NCBI GenBank assembly: GCA_036407095.1
Contig: DASWZV010000085.1
Location: 124,001 to 188,000 of the forward strand
DNA: 64,000 nucleotides
Source of the DNA: Gp6-AA40 sp036407095
GTDB lineage: Bacteria; Acidobacteriota; Vicinamibacteria; Vicinamibacterales; UBA2999
Direction of reading: 5' to 3'
In this document: positions 17,448 through 25,589 of the stretch, one piece after another
Position numbering within the stretch: position 1 is the first letter of the stretch
How the letters are laid out: each line of letters starts with the position of its first letter
Notes under the pieces: model-generated
Seen by the model: the letters and a program-made list of their open reading frames with translations, nothing else
What the model was told of the DNA's origin: nothing
Database searches by the model: none
Made by a program: the position numbers and the translations under genes

Positions 17448-18395
17448 ATGCTTCCCGCGCCGAGTCGCCGGGACGTGCTCCACCTGCTGATGGCGGGCAC
17501 TGCCGGTCTTGCCCTGCCTCGCCGCGCCCGCGCGCAGCAGCATTCCGTCGCATCTCATCACACGCCGCTGACCGTGTCGCGCCTGAGCGAGTCGCTCTCG
17601 CTCGTCTCAGGCGGCGGCGGGAATGTTCTCGCGGTGAGCGGCCCGGACGGTCTCGTGCTGGTGAATGGCGGATCGCAGGAGCGCTCGACGGAGCTGCTGA
17701 AGACGATCGCCGATCAATCCGGCGGCCGGCGTGTGCTGACGCTCTTCAACACCGACTGGCACCCCGATCACACCGGATCGAACGAGACGCTCGGCAGGAG
17801 CGGCGCGCAGATCATCGCGCACGAAAATACGAAGCAATACCTGGCGAACGAGTTGTTCGTCGACTGGGAGAAGCGGACGTACAAAGCGCGCTCGAAAGAA
17901 TCTCTCCCGACCAGGACGTTTTTGACGTCGGGCACGATGACGGTCGGCAGCGAGCCGCTGAAGTACGGGCATCTCGGGCAGGCGCACACCGATGGAGACG
18001 TCTACGTGTACCTGCAGTCATCGAATGTGCTCATGACCGGAGACGTGATGACGGTCGGCAGGTATCCGATCGCCGACTACACGACCGGCGGCTGGCTGGG
18101 CGGCATGGTCACCGCGACGAAGACGCTGCTCGATCTGTCGAATGCGGACACACGGATCGTGCCGGGTACCGGCCCCGTGCAGACGCGCGCCGATCTGCAG
18201 GCGCAGTTCGACATGCTTTCAGCGATGCGCGAGCGTCTCGCCAAGATGATGCGGCAAGGAATGGGTCGCGAGGACATGCTTGCGGCAGGAGCGACGAAGG
18301 AGTTCGATGCGAAGTGGGGCGATCCGACGCTCTTCGTGACGACGGCGTACAAAGGGATGTGGTTACACGTACGGGAGCTCGGTGGAATCGTGTAG
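17448..18395 (+). CDS. MBL-fold metallo-hydrolase with Tat-type signal and altered metal motif
   Basis: The 315-residue protein starts with SRRDVLHLLMAGTAGLALPRRARAQ, a twin-arginine export signal. The rest is a metallo-beta-lactamase fold. The usual HxHxDH metal motif reads NTDWHPDHTG, so the first His is Asp. Later metal positions are kept: GQAHTDGD (His) and MTGDVM (Asp). Folding before export would fit cytoplasmic metal loading. It may hydrolyse an ester or lactam-like substrate with an altered or single-metal site, but the substrate is unknown. The GTG of the long form of the next gene directly follows its stop, so the two are probably co-transcribed. Confidence 0.8.
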   Translation: MLPAPSRRDVLHLLMAGTAGLALPRRARAQQHSVASHHTPLTVSRLSESLSLVSGGGGNVLAVSGPDGLVLVNGGSQERSTELLKTIADQSGGRRVLTLFNTDWHPDHTGSNETLGRSGAQIIAHENTKQYLANELFVDWEKRTYKARSKESLPTRTFLTSGTMTVGSEPLKYGHLGQAHTDGDVYVYLQSSNVLMTGDVMTVGRYPIADYTTGGWLGGMVTATKTLLDLSNADTRIVPGTGPVQTRADLQAQFDMLSAMRERLAKMMRQGMGREDMLAAGATKEFDAKWGDPTLFVTTAYKGMWLHVRELGGIV

Positions 18396-18402
18396 GTGAA
18401 GA

Positions 18403-18485
18403 GCCTGCCTCGCCGAAGCCGGAGGCGGGTCAAAGGGCAAAGGGCAAAGGTGAAGTTAAAGGTGTCAGGTACAAGGTCCAGGTAC
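18403..18485. repeat. CCGCCTCCG hairpin element plus CAAAGGG phrase repeat at a gene start
   Basis: Positions 18403-18431 hold GCCTGCCTCGCCGAAGCC..., the reverse orientation of the element at 42866-42902. Directly after come CAAAGGG/CAAAGG and GGTACAAGGTCCAGGTACC phrases (18430-18485). These supply the ribosome site and first codons of the DUF1592 gene. Confidence 0.6.
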
Positions 18486-20927
18486 CAGATCACGTGCGTT
18501 GCAGCGGTCGGCGCGTTCGTGATTGCTTTGTACTCGGCTGTGGCTGCGCAGTCTGCGCGACCAACCGGCTCTACTTCACCGACTTCTTCCCCTTCCGTCA
18601 CTTCGACTTCTTCCACTTCCGCCCGGGCTCTCTTCGACACCTACTGCGTCACGTGCCATAACCAGCGGGCCAAGGTCGCTGGCCTCGCGCTCGACGTCGT
18701 CGATGTGAACGAGGTCGCGCGCAACGCCGACGTTCTCGAGAAGGCTGTACGCAAGCTGCGCGGCGGGATGATGCCGCCGCCCGGGGCCAAGCGCCCGGAG
18801 CAGACGGCAGTGGACGGCGTGGTCGCATCGCTCGAGCGTGCGCTCGATGCGGCGGCTGCGGCGCATCCCAATCCGGGGCGTGTCGCAGTGCATCGGTTGA
18901 ACCGCGCCGAATACGCGAATGCGATCGACGATCTGCTGGGCGTTCGCATCGATCCGGCGGCGCTCCTGCCCAAGGACGATGAGGCCGAGGGCTTCGACAA
19001 CGTGGCCAGCGTGCTCACGGTGTCGCCGTCGTTTCTCGACCAATACATTTCCGCCGCGCGCGTCGTCACGGCGCGCGCGCTCGGGAACGCCGTGGCGCGG
19101 CCGGGCAGCATGACGTATCGGCCGGCAAAGGGCACCGATCAGGCGGTGCACGTCGACGGGCTTCCGCTCGGTACGCGAGGCGGATTGATCGCGGAGCACC
19201 TGTTCCCCTCCGACGGTGACTACAAGCTGAATATCACCGGTCTCGCCGGAGCCGGCTACGTCCGTGGCGTCGAATACAAGCACCGGCTGATCGTCACCCT
19301 CGATGGCACGAAAGTCTTCGAGAACACCATCGGCGGTGAAGAGGACATAAAGGCGATCGATCAGCAGCAGGCACCGGCAGTCGCGGCGATCAACGGACGG
19401 TTTCAGAACATCCCGCTCAAGGTGACGGCGGGGCCGCACAAAGTCGGCGTCACGTTCGTCGCGCGCAGCTACGCGGAATCTGACGATGTGCTCTACTCGT
19501 TCAAGCCGGGTGCGGGCGAGGACCGGATTCCCCGCGTTGGCAGCGTGGAAATTCAGGGGCCGTTCACGAACGCGGGTCTCAGCGACACGCCGAGCCGGCA
19601 CAAGATCTTCGTGTGTCATCCGACGACGACCGCCGAGGAGCCGGCCTGTGCGAGACAGATTCTGTCGACGCTCGCGCGCCGCGCCTATCGTCGGCCGGTG
19701 ACGGAGCAAGATCTGTCCGCGCCGGCGTCGTTCTTCGCCAGCGCGCGCGCGAGTGGTGATTTCAACGCGGGCATTCAGGCGGCGCTGCCGGCGATTCTCG
19801 CGAGCCCGAAGTTCCTCTATCGCGCCGAGCGATCGCCGGCGGGCCTCGCGCCGGGCTCCGTGCATCGCATCACCGATCTCGAGCTCGCCTCGCGCCTCTC
19901 GTTCTTCCTCCAAAGCCGCGTTCCCGATGACGCGCTGCTGACGGCTGCCGAGCAGAAGCGGCTCGCCGATCCCGCCGTGCTCGACGCGCAGGTGACGCGC
20001 CTGCTCGCCGATCCCCGCTCGAACACGCTGGTGACGGGCTTCGCCTTCCAGTGGCTGAAGATGCGCGGCGTGGACGACATCGAGCCGGATGCCGTCATCT
20101 TCCCGAACTTCGACGACAGCCTGCGCGACGCCTTCCGTCGCGAGATGGAGCTGTTCGTCCAGGCGATCGTCCGCGAGGACCGCAGCGTGCTCGACCTGAT
20201 GACCGCCGACTTCACGTTCGTGAACGAGCGGCTGGCGCTTCACTACGGCATTCCGAACGTGCGCGGCGACCGCTTCCGTCGCGTGACGCTGACCGACCCG
20301 AATCGATTCGGGCTCCTTGGCAAGGGCGGGATGCTGCTCGGGACGTCCTACGCCAATCGCACGGCGCCGGTGCTGCGCGGTGCCTGGATCCTCGAGAACA
20401 TCCTCGGCACGCCGCCGGCCGCGCCGCCGCCCGATGTCGAAGCGTTCCAGGAGAACAAGGACGGCGAGAAGGCGAAGACCGTTCGCGCGATCATGGAGCA
20501 GCATCGCGCGAAGCCGTCGTGCAACGCGTGCCACGGGATCATGGATCCGATCGGCTTCGCGCTCGAGAACTTCGACGCGGTCGGTGCGTGGCGCGCCACC
20601 GATGTCTGGGCCGGCACCCCGATCGATCCCTCGAGCCGGCTGGTCGACGGGACGCCGATTGGCGGACCGGTCGATCTGCGGAAGGCGATCATGCGCCGTC
20701 CCGAACAGTTCGTGCAGACGATGACCGAAAAGCTGATGATGTTCGCACTCGGTCGAAGCGTCGAGTACTACGACATGCCGGCGGTTCGAAAGATCGTGCG
20801 CGACGCCGCGGCGGATAACTACCGGTTCTCATCGATCGTGAAAGGCATCGTGCGGAGTGAGCCGTTCCAGATGCGCCGCGTGCCCGAGCCCGAAGCGCCC
20901 GCATCATCGACGGCATCGTTGAAGTAA
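18450..20927 (+). CDS. DUF1592/DUF1588-type multidomain cytochrome-like protein
   Basis: The protein has 825 residues starting at GTG 18450 behind AAAGGG. It has a signal peptide, then a heme-like CVTCH in a planctomycete-type cytochrome domain (about 50-120). Next come DUF1587 (VHRLNRAEYANAIDDLLGV), a jelly-roll/DUF1595 region, DUF1592 (LTDLELASRLSFFLQS-like block), DUF1588 (LLGTSYANRTAPVLRG, CNACHGIMDPIGFALENFD) and the C-terminal DUF1585. The second CNACH is another possible heme site. The family is exported and always seems to pair with a DUF1552 protein, found next here. Its biochemical role is not established; redox function is inferred from the Cys motifs. An earlier GTG at 18396 would add residues encoded only by repeats. 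Confidence 0.88.
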   Translation: MKLKVSGTRSRYQITCVAAVGAFVIALYSAVAAQSARPTGSTSPTSSPSVTSTSSTSARALFDTYCVTCHNQRAKVAGLALDVVDVNEVARNADVLEKAVRKLRGGMMPPPGAKRPEQTAVDGVVASLERALDAAAAAHPNPGRVAVHRLNRAEYANAIDDLLGVRIDPAALLPKDDEAEGFDNVASVLTVSPSFLDQYISAARVVTARALGNAVARPGSMTYRPAKGTDQAVHVDGLPLGTRGGLIAEHLFPSDGDYKLNITGLAGAGYVRGVEYKHRLIVTLDGTKVFENTIGGEEDIKAIDQQQAPAVAAINGRFQNIPLKVTAGPHKVGVTFVARSYAESDDVLYSFKPGAGEDRIPRVGSVEIQGPFTNAGLSDTPSRHKIFVCHPTTTAEEPACARQILSTLARRAYRRPVTEQDLSAPASFFASARASGDFNAGIQAALPAILASPKFLYRAERSPAGLAPGSVHRITDLELASRLSFFLQSRVPDDALLTAAEQKRLADPAVLDAQVTRLLADPRSNTLVTGFAFQWLKMRGVDDIEPDAVIFPNFDDSLRDAFRREMELFVQAIVREDRSVLDLMTADFTFVNERLALHYGIPNVRGDRFRRVTLTDPNRFGLLGKGGMLLGTSYANRTAPVLRGAWILENILGTPPAAPPPDVEAFQENKDGEKAKTVRAIMEQHRAKPSCNACHGIMDPIGFALENFDAVGAWRATDVWAGTPIDPSSRLVDGTPIGGPVDLRKAIMRRPEQFVQTMTEKLMMFALGRSVEYYDMPAVRKIVRDAAADNYRFSSIVKGIVRSEPFQMRRVPEPEAPASSTASLK

Positions 20928-20935
20928 TGCGTGGC

Positions 20936-20983
20936 GTACGTAGGGGCCGCCTTAGTAGGTAGGGGCCACCTGTAGGTGGCCCG
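20936..20983. repeat. Variable-stem palindrome between DUF1592 and DUF1552 genes
   Basis: A half-copy GTACGTAGGGGCCGCCT (20936-20952) precedes a full copy with stem GGGCCACC (20963-20970), loop TGTA and GGTGGCCC (20975-20982). The DUF1552 ribosome site GAGGA begins one base later. The hairpin could therefore modulate translation or mark an RNA-processing site within the operon. Confidence 0.8.
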
Positions 20984-20992
20984 AGGACATAT

Positions 20993-22306
20993 ATGTTCAT
21001 CTTCAAGAAGCACCTCTCTCGACGCACTTTTCTTCGCGGCACCGGCGTCGTCGTCGGCCTGCCGTTCCTCGATGCGATGGTCCCGGCGTGGACCGCGATC
21101 GCGCAGACGGCGGCGAGTCCCAAGCCCCGCATGGGATTCATGTATCTGCCGCACGGCGCGATCATGGAAGCGTGGACGCCCTCGGCCGAGGGCGCCGGGT
21201 TCGAGCTCTCGCCGATCCTCAAGCCGCTCGCCGCGTTTCAGAAACAGCTGACGGTGGTCAGCCAGCTGCAGAACAAGGGCGCGATTGCGCCACCCGTGCA
21301 CGCGCTGCAGCCGGGCACGTGGCTCAGCTGTGTGCTCCCGGAGATGGGGCAGGATCCGCATGGCGGTGTCACCGCCGATCAGATCGCCGCGGCGCACATC
21401 GGCCAGGACACGCCGCTGCCGTCGATTGAAGTTGCGACCGAAGGCCGCGGCGGAAGCGGCGCGTGCGATCGCAGCTACGGCTGCAGCTACGGCAACACGA
21501 TTGCGTTCCGCACGCCGACGACGCCGCTCCCGATGGAAGCCGATCCGCGGAAGCTGTTCGAGCGGTTGTTCGGCCAGGGCGATACGGCGCAGGAACGGCA
21601 GGCGATCGCGAAGCAGTATTCGAGCATTCTCGATCTCGTTTCACAGGAGGCCGCCGACCTGCAGCGCAGCCTCGATGCCCCCGATCGCGCAAAGCTGGGC
21701 GACTACCTCGAGAGCGTCCGCGAGATCGAGCGGCGCGTGCAGAAGATGGAAGCGCAGGACCTGAGCAGCCTCGAGCTCCCCGAGGTGCCGGTCGGCGCGA
21801 ACTTCGATCAGCGGCTGAACCTGATGTTCGACATGATCGCGCTCGCGTATCAGGCCAATCTGACGCGCGTCTTCACCTACATGATGGCTGGCGAAGGCAG
21901 CAACGTGACCTACAACCACATCGGCGTATCCGATGCGTTCCATCCGCTGTCGCACCATCAGAACGACAAGGCCAAGAAGGATCGGCTGGTGAAGATCCAG
22001 ACCTACCACTCACAGGTCTTCGCCAAATTCCTCGACAAGCTCGCGAAGATGCCCGATGGCGACGGCTCGGTGCTCGACCACTCGATCCTGCTCTACGGCA
22101 GCAACATGAGCAACAGCAACGCCCACGACGAGTACCCGCTCCCAACGGTCGTCGTCGGCGGCGGCGCGGGCAAGCTGAAAGGCAATCAGCATCTCCGCTA
22201 CCCGGACAAGACGCCGCTTGCGAACCTGCTGCAGACGCTGCTCGATCGGGCGGGCGTGCCGGTGGAGAAGTTCGGCGACAGCACGGGGATCTTCTCGGAA
22301 GTGTAG
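20993..22306 (+). CDS. DUF1552 family Tat-exported protein
   Basis: The 437-residue protein starts with FKKHLSRRTFLRGTGVVVGLPFLDAM, a twin-arginine signal. The body matches the DUF1552 family, a relative of the DUF1501/sulfatase-like fold: GFMYLPHGAIMEAWTP, SVREIERRVQKMEAQD, HHQNDKAKKDRLVKIQTYH and LLYGSNMSNSNAHDEYPLP. It lies 65 nt after the DUF1592 gene with a palindrome between them. The two families are co-encoded in many planctomycetes, acidobacteria and verrucomicrobia and are presumed to form a periplasmic complex. Function is unknown. Confidence 0.9.
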   Translation: MFIFKKHLSRRTFLRGTGVVVGLPFLDAMVPAWTAIAQTAASPKPRMGFMYLPHGAIMEAWTPSAEGAGFELSPILKPLAAFQKQLTVVSQLQNKGAIAPPVHALQPGTWLSCVLPEMGQDPHGGVTADQIAAAHIGQDTPLPSIEVATEGRGGSGACDRSYGCSYGNTIAFRTPTTPLPMEADPRKLFERLFGQGDTAQERQAIAKQYSSILDLVSQEAADLQRSLDAPDRAKLGDYLESVREIERRVQKMEAQDLSSLELPEVPVGANFDQRLNLMFDMIALAYQANLTRVFTYMMAGEGSNVTYNHIGVSDAFHPLSHHQNDKAKKDRLVKIQTYHSQVFAKFLDKLAKMPDGDGSVLDHSILLYGSNMSNSNAHDEYPLPTVVVGGGAGKLKGNQHLRYPDKTPLANLLQTLLDRAGVPVEKFGDSTGIFSEV

Positions 22307-22333
22307 CGACAGTGTAGGCCGGGAGCCTCCGTC

Positions 22334-23797
22334 ATGTTGGCATTAGCACTCGCGCTCGCGTTGGGCGCCGCTGCTCCCCTCATCGATGCCGTCAAGGCCG
22401 GTGATCGTTCGACCGCGATCGCGATGATCGACAAGCGCGTCGACGTCAACGCGACCGAGAGTGATGGCACGACCGCCCTGCACTGGGCCGTGCAGCAGGG
22501 CGATCTCGATCTCGTGCAGCGGCTGATTCGCGCCGGTGCCAACGTCAAAGCCAGGAACGACTACGGCTCGACCCCGATGTCCGAGGCAGCCGTGCTGGGC
22601 CGCGTGCCGATCCTGGACGCGTTGCTGAAGGCCGGTGGCGACGTCGAATCGCCGAACGCCGATGGACAGACGGCGCTGATGGTCGTCGCCCGTACCAGTC
22701 AGGTCGACGCCGCGCGACTGCTGATCGCTCGCGGCGCCAAGGTGAACGCCGTCGAGAAATGGCGGGGACAGACCGCCCTCATGTGGGCGGTCGCGCAGAA
22801 CCAGCCGGCGATGGTCAAGGAGTTGATCGCGCACGGCGCCGACGTCAACGCGCGCTCCACGGTCAACGAATGGCAGCGGCAGGTGACCGCCGAACCGCGA
22901 GCGATCTATCGGCCCGCCGGCGGACTCACTCCGCTGCTGTATGCCGCGCGCGAAGGGTGCGCAGAGTGCGCGCGGCTGCTCGTCGAGGCGGGCGCCGACA
23001 TCAACCTCGCCGATCCCGAGAACATCAGCCCGCTGCTGATGGCGGTCATGAACGGACGGTTCGACACCGCGAGCTACTTGATCAAGAAAGGCGCGAGCCC
23101 GAACCGATGGGATTTCTGGGGCCGCGGTCCGCTCTACGCGGCGGTCGATCTCAACACCATCCCGCGAGGCGGCCGGCCCGATCGCCCGTCGATGGACGAG
23201 ACCACGAGCCTGCAGATCGTCGAGATGCTCCTCGACGCCGGCGCCAATCCGAACGCGCAGCTCAAGCTCTCGCCGCCGTTCCGCAACGTCGGCAACGACC
23301 GCGGCCTCGACGGCATGCTCACGACCGGCACGACGCCCCTGCTGCGGGCGGCGAAGGCCAGCGATGCGCCGGCGATCAAAGCGCTGCTGGCGCACGGCGC
23401 CGACATCTCGCTCGCCAACTCGCGCGGCATGACGCCGATCATGGCCGCAGCTGGTCTCGGATCAGTCGATGCCGACACCCGCGGCTTCTATCTGTCCGAA
23501 GACACCCAGCAGCGCGCGATCGCGTCGCTCACGCTGCTGATCAAGGCCGGTGGCGACGTCAACTCGAAGGACTCGCGTGGCCTGACGCCGCTCCATGAAG
23601 CCTCGCGATGGGGCTGGAACGACGTGGTCACCTTCCTCGTGCAGAATGGCGCCGACCTGAATGTCAAAGACAACCGCGGTCTGACGCCGATTGATTCAGC
23701 GCTGGGCAAAGCCGGCGGCAACAGCCGCGGCGGGGCACGGATCGATGTGCACGAAGATACGGCGGCGTTACTCAGGAAGTTGATGGAGAAGAAGTAG
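22334..23797 (+). CDS. Exported ankyrin-repeat protein
   Basis: The protein has 487 residues. A short hydrophobic N-terminus (MLALALALALGAAAPLI) looks like a signal peptide. About ten ankyrin repeats follow, with the TPLHEA/TALHWAV helix starts (DGTTALHWAVQQGDLDLVQRL, DSRGLTPLHEASRWGWNDV). Ankyrin repeats bind protein partners. Placement directly after DUF1592/DUF1552 (27 nt gap) makes it part of that operon and a candidate scaffold or inhibitor for it. No enzymatic domain is seen. Confidence 0.88.
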   Translation: MLALALALALGAAAPLIDAVKAGDRSTAIAMIDKRVDVNATESDGTTALHWAVQQGDLDLVQRLIRAGANVKARNDYGSTPMSEAAVLGRVPILDALLKAGGDVESPNADGQTALMVVARTSQVDAARLLIARGAKVNAVEKWRGQTALMWAVAQNQPAMVKELIAHGADVNARSTVNEWQRQVTAEPRAIYRPAGGLTPLLYAAREGCAECARLLVEAGADINLADPENISPLLMAVMNGRFDTASYLIKKGASPNRWDFWGRGPLYAAVDLNTIPRGGRPDRPSMDETTSLQIVEMLLDAGANPNAQLKLSPPFRNVGNDRGLDGMLTTGTTPLLRAAKASDAPAIKALLAHGADISLANSRGMTPIMAAAGLGSVDADTRGFYLSEDTQQRAIASLTLLIKAGGDVNSKDSRGLTPLHEASRWGWNDVVTFLVQNGADLNVKDNRGLTPIDSALGKAGGNSRGGARIDVHEDTAALLRKLMEKK

Positions 23798-23800
23798 TCT

Positions 23801-23896
23801 GAAATTCAAAATTCAAAATGCGAAATGCAAAATGCAAAACGCAAAAACGTTGTGCCGACCGTTACCGCGCCCGTTTTGCATTTTGCATTTTGCATT
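23801..23896. repeat. AAATGCAAAATGC phrase repeat forming a ~25-bp stem
   Basis: The left arm of AAATGCAAAATGC phrases (from about 23817) pairs with TTTTGCATTTTGCATT (ending 23896) over about 25 bp with one mismatch. The loop is about 30 nt. It sits between the ankyrin stop and the esterase start. The sequence is AT-rich, unlike its surroundings, and the same phrase recurs at 25444-25589. Confidence 0.8.
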
Positions 23897-23908
23897 ATGG
23901 AGAACGTG

Positions 23909-25441
23909 ATGAAGGCAGCGCCGATCTATCTCGCTGGATTCCTGGTCGTGAGCCTCACTGCGTCAGTCGACGCAGCACCGTGTGAGACGCTCGCGAAGCT
24001 TGCACTGCCGCATACGACGATCACGGCGGCGGAGCAGATTCCCGCAGGTGCGTTTGTCCCTCCCGGGCCTCGCCCCGCTGGAGCGGCCGTGCCGGCTGTC
24101 TATGCCAGGCTCCCGGAGTTCTGCCGCGTCACCGCGACGCTCGCGCCCACCAGCGACTCGGACATCAGGGTCGAAGTGTGGATGCCGATCTCCGGATGGA
24201 ACGGGACGTTCCAGGCTGTAGGCAACGGCGGGTGGGCGGGAACGATTCCGTACGCGGCGCTCGCCGCGGCGGTCGGCGGTGGATACGCCACCGCCGCGAC
24301 CGATACCGGCCACGTCGGCGGCACTGCCGCGTTCGCACTCGGACATCCGGAGAAGGTGATCGACTTCGGGTACCGTGCGGTGCACGAGACCACGGTGCAA
24401 GCCAAGATGGTGGTCGATGCGTTCTACGGCTCCGCGCCGAAGCTTTCGATCTGGAACGGATGCTCGCAGGGTGGCCGCCAGGGAGTGACGGAAGCGGTTC
24501 GGTATCCGGCCGATTTCGACGCGATCATCGCAGGCGCTCCCGCTGTCAACGGACTGCAGATGCACGTGGGGCGCATGGCGGTGAACCGCTCGATGAACCG
24601 CACGACGGACTCCGCCATCCCCCGTGAGAAGTACCCGACGATTCACAAGGCGTTGCTGAACGCGTGCGACGCCAGGGACGGCGTCACCGACGGCGTCGTC
24701 GAGAACCCCGCGTCGTGCCTGTTCGATCCGAAGGTCCTGCAGTGCAAGGGGCAGGATGACGCGTCGTGTTTGACAGCGCCGCAGGTCGAGTCGGCCCGCG
24801 TGATGTACGGTGGCGCCACCCATCCGCGCACCGGCGCACAGTTGTTTCCGGGTCTCGCTGCCGGATCGGAACTCGGTTGGAACGTGATCGGTTCGCCTCA
24901 ACCGCTCGGCCTCGCCACCGAGGCGTTCAAGTACGTCATCGCGAAGGACCCCGCGTGGGAGCCGGCGCGCTTCAACGCCGCCACGGATTTCGATCTTGCG
25001 CACAGCATCGACAAAGACGATGTGCTCAATTCGAGCAATCCCGACATGAAGGCGTTCTTCTCGCGCGGAGGTAAGCTGCTGCTCTATCACGGCTGGTCCG
25101 ATCCGCAGGTCACGCCGCTCAACACGATCAGCTTCTTCAACAAGGTCGTCGCCCTGCAGGGCGGCGCTGTGGTCGGGAAGTCAGTACAGCTCTACATGGT
25201 GCCCGGGATGAATCACTGTCAGGGCGGACCCGGCACCGACACGTTCAACAAGATGGAGGCGATCGAGCAGTGGTTGAAGACCGGCACCGCACCCGATCGC
25301 ATTCTCGCGTCTCACCTCACCGACGGCGTCGCCGATCGCACGCGGCCACTGTGCCCGTTCGGACGGGTCGCGAAGTGGAATGGCAGCGGGAGTACCGATG
25401 ACGCGGCCAATTTCGCATGCGTCGCTGACGGGGCGCGTTAA
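23909..25441 (+). CDS. Tannase/feruloyl esterase family alpha/beta-hydrolase
   Basis: The exported 510-residue protein starts at ATG 23909 with GGAGA upstream. Its signal peptide is AAPIYLAGFLVVSLTASVDA. Tannase/feruloyl-esterase features are WNGTFQAVGNGGWAG, the nucleophile Ser in NGCSQGGRQG and the acid/His region LLYHGWSDPQVTP and PGMNHCQGGPG. Cys pairs typical of the family are present. It should hydrolyse ester bonds of plant phenolics such as gallate or ferulate esters; which one cannot be told. Earlier in-frame starts lie within the AT-rich repeat and were rejected. Confidence 0.9.
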   Translation: MKAAPIYLAGFLVVSLTASVDAAPCETLAKLALPHTTITAAEQIPAGAFVPPGPRPAGAAVPAVYARLPEFCRVTATLAPTSDSDIRVEVWMPISGWNGTFQAVGNGGWAGTIPYAALAAAVGGGYATAATDTGHVGGTAAFALGHPEKVIDFGYRAVHETTVQAKMVVDAFYGSAPKLSIWNGCSQGGRQGVTEAVRYPADFDAIIAGAPAVNGLQMHVGRMAVNRSMNRTTDSAIPREKYPTIHKALLNACDARDGVTDGVVENPASCLFDPKVLQCKGQDDASCLTAPQVESARVMYGGATHPRTGAQLFPGLAAGSELGWNVIGSPQPLGLATEAFKYVIAKDPAWEPARFNAATDFDLAHSIDKDDVLNSSNPDMKAFFSRGGKLLLYHGWSDPQVTPLNTISFFNKVVALQGGAVVGKSVQLYMVPGMNHCQGGPGTDTFNKMEAIEQWLKTGTAPDRILASHLTDGVADRTRPLCPFGRVAKWNGSGSTDDAANFACVADGAR

Positions 25442-25443
25442 GC

Positions 25444-25589
25444 CTGTAATGCGAAATTCAAAATGCAAAATGGAAAATAAAAAGAGAGACGGGCGACGCG
25501 CGTCTTAGTACGCCCTCGTTTTTCGCATTTCGCATTTCGCATTTTGCATTTTGCATTTTGCATCTTGAATTTTGCATTCTGCATTACAG
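25444..25589. repeat. AAATGC phrase repeat hairpin between convergent genes
   Basis: CTGTAATGCGAAATTCAAAATGC (split here as CTGTAATGCG and AAATTCAAAATGC, from 25444) pairs with the TTTTGCATT-rich arm ending ATTACAG at 25589. It separates the esterase from the convergent PepSY gene and could stop transcription from both sides. The stop codon of the PepSY gene (25584-25586) lies within the right arm. Confidence 0.75.

Noticed and set aside
18576..20534. Large minus-strand frame opposite DUF1592
   Set aside because: A shadow of a well-supported gene, with no family similarity and strongly biased composition.
20936..20983. Repeats here and elsewhere considered as a CRISPR array
   Set aside because: There are no regularly spaced direct repeats with unique spacers and no cas genes; the elements are isolated palindromes.
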